DNA of 9,248 nucleotides from Leptolyngbyaceae cyanobacterium M65_K2018_010. Lineage in GTDB: Bacteria > Cyanobacteriota > Cyanobacteriia > Phormidesmidales > Phormidesmidaceae. How positions within the stretch are numbered: the first letter of the stretch is position 1; every line of letters starts with the position of its first letter. The position numbers and the translations under genes are program-made. The notes under the pieces were generated by a model. The model had not been told where the DNA came from. It saw nothing but the letters and a program-made list of their open reading frames with translations, and searched no databases. Shown piece by piece: positions 6,035-9,248 of this stretch. The stretch is from the NCBI GenBank assembly GCA_015295885.1, contig DVEE01000294.1:1-9248 (forward strand), read 5' to 3'.

Positions 6035-6060
6035 GTAGTGCGGCCTTAAGGCCGCACTAC
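6035..6060. repeat. 26-bp perfect palindrome
   Basis: GTAGTGCGGCCTT (6035-6047) is followed immediately by its exact reverse complement AAGGCCGCACTAC (6048-6060), with no spacer. Symmetry stops sharply at both ends. Elements with GTAGTGCGGC...GCCGCACTAC ends recur between genes in cyanobacterial genomes, so this is probably a dispersed repeat. A terminator role for the helicase gene is possible. Confidence 0.75.
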
Positions 6061-6184
6061 AAGCCATCCCTAGGTCAGTGTCACTCGATAGAAGATAGGG
6101 ATGGGGGGTAGAAGGAGTGCCCCTCCTGCCGAACGGCGCAGCTCCCAACATTCCTGACTCAAAACTGAGTGAACTCGGCTACTT

Positions 6185-6215
6185 AGCTCTAGCTCAGGGA
6201 AACGACACTAGAGCT
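6185..6215 (-). terminator. Hairpin just downstream of the helicase stop
   Basis: AGCTCTAG (6185-6192) and CTAGAGCT (6208-6215) form an 8-bp stem with a 15-nt loop, starting 19 nt after the helicase stop codon on the minus strand. No U tract follows, so it may be a 3' stabilising stem or a weak terminator rather than a strong intrinsic terminator. Confidence 0.3.
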
Positions 6216-6239
6216 TCATTTAGGCAGCTTCATTTAGGC
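6212..6239. repeat. 14-bp tandem duplication overlapping the helicase stop codon
   Basis: AGCTTCATTTAGGC occurs twice head to tail (6212-6225 and 6226-6239). The helicase TAA is read from the unit at 6226-6239. Loss of one unit would leave the same stop, so the protein would be unchanged. Confidence 0.75.
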
Positions 6240-7520
6240 GCTCTGGACTCGTCGCTGGGGCAGTTCCTGTCGGCGTCGCTGAGGTGGGCTGGCAGAGGCC
6301 AACTGAGCCCCACCGCGGCTGGGACGGCGACCAGAACGGCGATTGGGCTTAGCGTCACGCCCTGGGCCGGGTGGGGTGCGCAGGGCAAAGGAGGGCTCGT
6401 AACCTGGCACAATATCGCGATCCAGGGGCTGCTTGAGCAAGCGCTCGATTTTGCCTAGCAGGTGCAGTTCATCGTCGCTAATCAGGGAGATGGCCCGCCC
6501 TTCATGGCCGGCCCGGCCCGTACGGCCAATGCGGTGAACGTAGTCTTCGGCCACGTTCGGCAGTTCAAAGTTCACCACGTAGGGCAGTTGGTCGATATCA
6601 ATGCCACGGGAGGCGACATCGGTGGCGACCAGCACCCGCACCCGGCCCTGCTTAAAGTCTTTCAACGCTTTGGCCCGGGCCGCTTGAGTTTTGTTGCCGT
6701 GGATGGCGGCGGTCTTCAGTCCATCCATAGCCAGTTGTTCTGCCAGACGGTTGGCACCGTGCTTAGTGCGGGTAAACACCAACACCTGCTCCCAACCGTG
6801 GAAACCAATCATGTGGGATAGCAGCTCGCGCTTGCGGTGGCGATCAACGGGATGAACCACCTGCTCAACTCGCTCGGCGGTGGTGTTGCGGGGGGCAACC
6901 TCAATGTGGGTGGGGGAGTTGAGAAAGGTGGCGGCTAACTGCTGAATCGGCTTAGAGAAGGTGGCTGAAAACATCAGTGTTTGTCGGTCAGCGGGTAAGC
7001 AGCCCAAAATTTTGCGAATATCGTGGATGAAGCCCATGTCCAACATGCGATCGCACTCATCCAACACCAAAATCTCCACGCCGCTTAAATCCACCGTGCG
7101 TTGTTGGACATGGTCCAGCAGGCGACCCGGGGTAGCAATCAAAATATCCACCCCCTGACGCAGTTGCTTAAATTGCGGCCCAATCTTAACGCCGCCGTAC
7201 ACCATGGCCGTTTTCAGCGGCAGGTATTTGCCGTAGGTACTGACGCTGTCGCCCACCTGCGCGGCTAATTCGCGGGTGGGGGTTAAAATCAGCGCCCGGG
7301 GAATCCGCCGACCCTGGCCAGGCGTAGTACTCAACCGTTGCAACAGGGGCAGGGTAAAGCTGGCGGTTTTGCCAGTCCCGGTTTGGGCACTGGCCAGTAA
7401 ATCCTGCCCCTGCAAAACCACAGGAATCGCCTGTTGCTGAATCGGGGTGGGTTCGGTATAGCCCTGATCAGCGACAGCACGAAGTAGACCGGTCGATAGA
7501 CCGAGAGTTGAAAATGTCAT
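6234..7520 (-). CDS. rhlE: DEAD-box ATP-dependent RNA helicase, RhlE type (DECD variant)
   Basis: This 428-residue SF2 helicase would unwind short RNA duplexes using ATP; cyanobacterial relatives act in cold response and RNA or ribosome metabolism. The motif set is complete: Q motif TPIQ (Gln28), motif I AQTGTGKT (45-52), Ia PTREL (81-85), TPGR (130-133), motif II DECD (154-157), SAT (185-187), VFTRTK (248-253), ATDVASRGID (299-308) and HRIGRTGR (329-336). The opening, with QGY..PTPIQQQAIP, closely matches RhlE. Residues from about 378 are a basic Arg/Pro/Gly-rich tail (for example RRSGRRPSRGG, 394-404), as in RhlE C-termini that contact RNA. Motif II has Cys in place of Ala. The ATG at 7518-7520 has only a distant GGAG (12 nt away), suggesting modest or leader-controlled translation. 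Orthology to E. coli rhlE is likely rather than certain. Confidence 0.92.
   Translation of the reverse strand: MTFSTLGLSTGLLRAVADQGYTEPTPIQQQAIPVVLQGQDLLASAQTGTGKTASFTLPLLQRLSTTPGQGRRIPRALILTPTRELAAQVGDSVSTYGKYLPLKTAMVYGGVKIGPQFKQLRQGVDILIATPGRLLDHVQQRTVDLSGVEILVLDECDRMLDMGFIHDIRKILGCLPADRQTLMFSATFSKPIQQLAATFLNSPTHIEVAPRNTTAERVEQVVHPVDRHRKRELLSHMIGFHGWEQVLVFTRTKHGANRLAEQLAMDGLKTAAIHGNKTQAARAKALKDFKQGRVRVLVATDVASRGIDIDQLPYVVNFELPNVAEDYVHRIGRTGRAGHEGRAISLISDDELHLLGKIERLLKQPLDRDIVPGYEPSFALRTPPGPGRDAKPNRRSGRRPSRGGAQLASASPPQRRRQELPQRRVQSA
7047..7054. repeat. HIP1 octamer inside helicase motif II
   Basis: GCGATCGC, the highly iterated palindrome of cyanobacteria, covers the last two bases of the Cys codon plus the Asp and Arg codons of DECDR. 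Other exact HIP1 copies in the window are at 2202-2209, 2468-2475, 5307-5314 and 8176-8183. Confidence 0.85.
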
Positions 7521-7748
7521 AAGAGTGATTTGCTCCGAGTGGTGCCCCTATCCCAAATGCATTACCTGGGCCCAGCCTAAGAGCAGTAAACTATTCATCA
7601 AAAGAATGGCGAAAAGCGAATTCCTATGGGTCAGTTCAGACCGGATGAACTGATGCAGCTTTATCTTAACAGAGAATTTACGTGCTCAGGGGCAAACCCA
7701 GAATTTAAAGGGTAGCTCGGTGGCGACATTCCCAGTAGGGACTGAGGC
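7521..7748 (-). promoter_or_regulatory. Helicase 5' region with a 7-bp hairpin
   Basis: This 228-nt gap lies between the hydrolase stop and the helicase start, both on the minus strand. TCAGTTC (7631-7637) and GAACTGA (7647-7653) form a 7-bp stem with a 9-nt loop. Just upstream of it on the minus strand is TTAAGATAAAG (complement of 7661-7671), which includes a -10-like TAAGAT; no clear -35 is seen. If transcription starts there the leader would be over 100 nt and include the hairpin. AATGCATT (7556-7563) and CTGGGCCCAG (7566-7575) are further short palindromes. No gene is present. Confidence 0.35.
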
Positions 7749-8498
7749 TCAGGTCGTTGGGATTAGGGTGGACTTAAACAGATCCAAAACCTTTTCCCAG
7801 GCATCCTTGGCGGCTTCAGCCTGGTAGCTGTAGCGCTGGTCGCAGAAAAAGCCGTGGTTAGCCCCTTCGTAGCGGAAAATTCTGTGGGGAATTTGACTTT
7901 CGGTAAGCGCCGCTTCAATTTGGTCAACCTCCGTTTGAGAAATCAGGGGATCCTCAGTCCCAAAGAAGCCGTAGAGGGTGCCGGTAATCTTGGGGGTAAG
8001 GCTGAGGGTGGGCTCGCCGCCGCCGGGGGTGGTGGACGTAATGCCCGCTCCATAAAAGGAAGCCGTGGCCTTGACCTCAGGCAGAGTGGCAGCCAGGTAG
8101 GCCACATGGCCGCCAAAGCAAAAGCCGATACAGCCAACCCCGGCCCGGCTCACGTTGTCTTTGCTGTAGAGGTAGGCGATCGCCCCTTGCACGTCCCTCA
8201 AGAGCTCGTCAGCGCGAGTGCCCATCTTGTAGCGACGGCCCAGTTCTAAATCGGCCTCGGTATAGCCCACGTCAAAATTTGGCACCTGACGATGGTAAAT
8301 ATGGGGGGCAAGGGCCACATAGCCGGCCGCAGCCAAACGCTCGGTCACCTCGCGGATGTGGCTGTTGACCCCAAACACTTCTTGAATGACCACTACGCCG
8401 CCGAAGGTACCCGGACGAGAAGGCTCTGCCAGGTAAGCGGGAATAGGTTCATCCCCACTGGAGATGGAAACGGTTTCAGAGCGTACAAGGGAGGGCAT
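7749..8498 (-). CDS. Dienelactone hydrolase family protein (alpha/beta hydrolase)
   Basis: This 249-residue protein is the usual single-domain size for the family that hydrolyses dienelactones to maleylacetate in aromatic degradation; cyanobacterial members have no settled substrate. The catalytic set can be read: Glu40 in QEVFG, nucleophile Cys127 in GFCFGG (the family's G-x-C-x-G elbow), Asp183 in GTEDPLI and His215 in GANHGFF. No signal peptide is seen, so it is likely cytosolic. The ATG at 8496-8498 gives the family-typical start, but no Shine-Dalgarno sequence is visible upstream, so translation may be weak or start recognition SD-independent. It lies upstream of the helicase on the same strand with a 228-nt gap, so co-transcription is doubtful. 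No other catabolic genes are nearby, so a general hydrolase role is likelier than a chlorocatechol pathway. Confidence 0.88.
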   Translation of the reverse strand: MPSLVRSETVSISSGDEPIPAYLAEPSRPGTFGGVVVIQEVFGVNSHIREVTERLAAAGYVALAPHIYHRQVPNFDVGYTEADLELGRRYKMGTRADELLRDVQGAIAYLYSKDNVSRAGVGCIGFCFGGHVAYLAATLPEVKATASFYGAGITSTTPGGGEPTLSLTPKITGTLYGFFGTEDPLISQTEVDQIEAALTESQIPHRIFRYEGANHGFFCDQRYSYQAEAAKDAWEKVLDLFKSTLIPTT

Positions 8499-8580
8499 GG
8501 CAGTGGGATTAGAGGGAGGAACACTCTTAACCTTATCGTTGTCCTCTGGAGAAATGTCAAACCCCTAGGCCGGCTTCTAA

Positions 8581-8604
8581 CAATCTTAGAAAACCTAAAG
8601 ATTG
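8581..8604. other. Bulged hairpin in the divergent hydrolase/plmA region
   Basis: CAATCTTAG (8581-8589) pairs with CTAAAGATTG (8595-8604) with a single extra A and a 5-nt loop. It lies between two divergently transcribed genes, about 80 nt from the hydrolase start. It might be an operator or a leader structure; the function is unknown. Confidence 0.35.
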
Positions 8605-8677
8605 GCCCAGCCGATCGAAGGCAGAGGCCTTAATGGGGCACACTGATTTGCTCAGTGGTTCGGGATTTAGCCCACGC

Positions 8678-8683
8678 TATACA
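8678..8683 (+). promoter_or_regulatory. Possible -10 box for plmA
   Basis: TATACA lies 64 nt before the GTG start at 8748 and is a plausible sigma-70 -10 element. The region at the expected -35 (GTGGTT, 8655-8660) is a poor match, so this would be a weak or activator-dependent promoter if real. Confidence 0.35.
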
Positions 8684-8731
8684 CTAGCAGTATTACCCAC
8701 CATCCCGGCGGTGGTGTCATGGCAATAGCCT

Positions 8732-8736
8732 GGAGG
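8732..8736 (+). promoter_or_regulatory. Ribosome-binding site of plmA
   Basis: GGAGG stands 8 nt before a GTG at 8745 and 11 nt before a second in-frame GTG at 8748. Spacing favours 8745, whereas the remembered family N-terminus (M-QFHIQPDSEIP) favours 8748. No in-frame ATG is available upstream; the ATG at 8740 is followed at once by TAG. Confidence 0.65.
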
Positions 8737-8747
8737 TCAATGTAGTG

Positions 8748-9248
8748 GTGCAGTTTCACATTCAGCCCGATAGCGAGATTCCCGCGTCGACTCAGCTTTA
8801 CGACCAGATTTGGTTTGCCATTGCCTCCCGCCAATATCCCCCCGGCTACCGCCTGCCCAGCACCCGCCAACTGGCCATGCACACCGGCCTACACCGAAAC
8901 ACCATTAGTAAGGTTTATCGCCAGTTAGAAGACGCCGGAGTGGTTGAGGCCCTCCCCGGTTCGGGCATCTACGTGCGGGAACAGGGAACTAGCGAAAGTG
9001 CCCGTCCCCAGTCGGCCCTCTGGGATGAATTTCCCCAGGCCCGGGCCGTGGTGGAATCGGGCCTGGATGAACTGCTGCGCCAGGGCTGTTCCCTCAACCA
9101 GGCCCGGGAATTATTTCTAGCGGAAATTGATTGGCGCCTTCGTTGTAGCGCCCGGGTGCTGGTCACGACCCCCCGGCAGGATATTGGGGCGGGTCAACTG
9201 ATTGTCCGAGAGTTAGAGAGCGCCCTGAAAATTCCCCTGCAGTTGGTG
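8748..9248 (+). CDS. plmA: PlmA-type GntR-family transcriptional regulator (3' truncated by window edge)
   Basis: The first 167 codons are present; the gene runs off the right edge. Residues of about 14-78 form a GntR winged helix-turn-helix: STQLYDQI, RLPSTRQLA (35-43), recognition helix region HRNTISKVYRQLE (49-61), and wing GSGIYV (71-76). The opening QFHIQPDSEIPAS and the later SLNQARELFLAEIDWRLRCSARVLVT match the PlmA proteins found across cyanobacteria, as I remember the family. PlmA was described as affecting plasmid maintenance in Anabaena and photosystem stoichiometry in Synechocystis, and its product binds the PII-PipX complex of nitrogen/energy signalling. It would act in the cytosol as a DNA-binding dimer. 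The start is GTG; the adjacent GTG at 8745 is an alternative. It is divergent from the hydrolase gene. Confidence 0.85.
   Translation, partial: MQFHIQPDSEIPASTQLYDQIWFAIASRQYPPGYRLPSTRQLAMHTGLHRNTISKVYRQLEDAGVVEALPGSGIYVREQGTSESARPQSALWDEFPQARAVVESGLDELLRQGCSLNQARELFLAEIDWRLRCSARVLVTTPRQDIGAGQLIVRELESALKIPLQLV

Larger units (their letters stand above)
5721..6233. other. 513-nt non-coding, repeat-rich region between glycosyltransferase and helicase genes
   Basis: No credible coding sequence is present; the short frames here translate to unrecognisable sequence. On the minus strand it contains the glycosyltransferase leader and a possible -10 (TATTAT, complement of 5776-5781). It then contains two copies of a near-palindromic 15-mer (5875-5889, 5927-5941) and a partial third copy (5969-5978), a 7-bp hairpin (5995-6011), a 26-bp perfect palindrome (6035-6060), an 8-bp hairpin (6185-6215) and a 14-bp tandem duplication (6212-6239). 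Confidence 0.65.

Noticed and set aside
5721..6233. Possible tRNA or CRISPR in the longest gap
   Set aside because: No cloverleaf with a T-loop consensus was found, and the repeats are palindromic, few and irregularly spaced, unlike a CRISPR array.
6117..6458. 113-codon frame overlapping the helicase C-terminus
   Set aside because: About two thirds of it is antisense to the helicase, and the rest is repeat sequence.
8667..8882. 71-codon minus-strand frame across the plmA start
   Set aside because: It overlaps the conserved winged-helix coding region of plmA and has no family resemblance.

Overview
The window looks like a chromosomal stretch of a cyanobacterium, probably a filamentous Leptolyngbya/Nodosilinea-like lineage, though the genus is a guess. 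Four things point there. The nrt/cmp-type anion transporter has the cyanobacterial NrtC architecture, an ATPase fused to a solute-binding domain. The right edge holds a regulator matching PlmA, which is specific to cyanobacteria. The octamer GCGATCGC (HIP1) occurs five times. The intergenic palindromes are of a kind common in cyanobacterial genomes.

Layout. Positions 3-4562 (+) are a four-gene ABC transporter operon: the last 60 codons of the substrate-binding protein (nrtA-like), the permease nrtB, the fused ATPase/sensor nrtC, and the ATPase nrtD. The genes are separated by unusually long gaps (343, 205 and 106 nt). These contain a strong G-quadruplex-type tract, hairpins and a polypyrimidine tract. 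The substrate is probably nitrate/nitrite; the paralogous bicarbonate system cmpABCD has the same layout and cannot be excluded from this sequence alone. No narB or nirA lies in the window.

Positions 4563-4814 are a convergent intergenic region with a terminator-like hairpin, followed by a GT8-family glycosyltransferase (4815-5720, -). Positions 5721-6233 are non-coding and rich in repeats: two copies of a 15-bp near-palindrome, a 26-bp perfect palindrome and several hairpins. Then come a DEAD-box RNA helicase of the RhlE type (6234-7520, -) whose motif II reads DECD, and a dienelactone hydrolase family protein (7749-8498, -). A divergent gap with a bulged hairpin and a possible -10 box leads to the N-terminal 167 codons of plmA (8748 to the right edge, +).

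How the genes relate. The transporter imports an oxyanion nutrient across the inner membrane. Its NrtC sensor domain is known in the family to couple transport to nitrogen status. PlmA is known to associate with the PII-PipX nitrogen signalling proteins, so its presence about 4 kb away is suggestive but not proof of a link. The glycosyltransferase, helicase and hydrolase look like independent single-gene units. I found no mobile element genes, CRISPR array, tRNA or rRNA, and no clearly novel multi-gene system. The points most worth a second look are the HIP1 site coinciding with the altered DEAD motif, the G4 tract between nrtA and nrtB, and the repeat cluster upstream of the glycosyltransferase.
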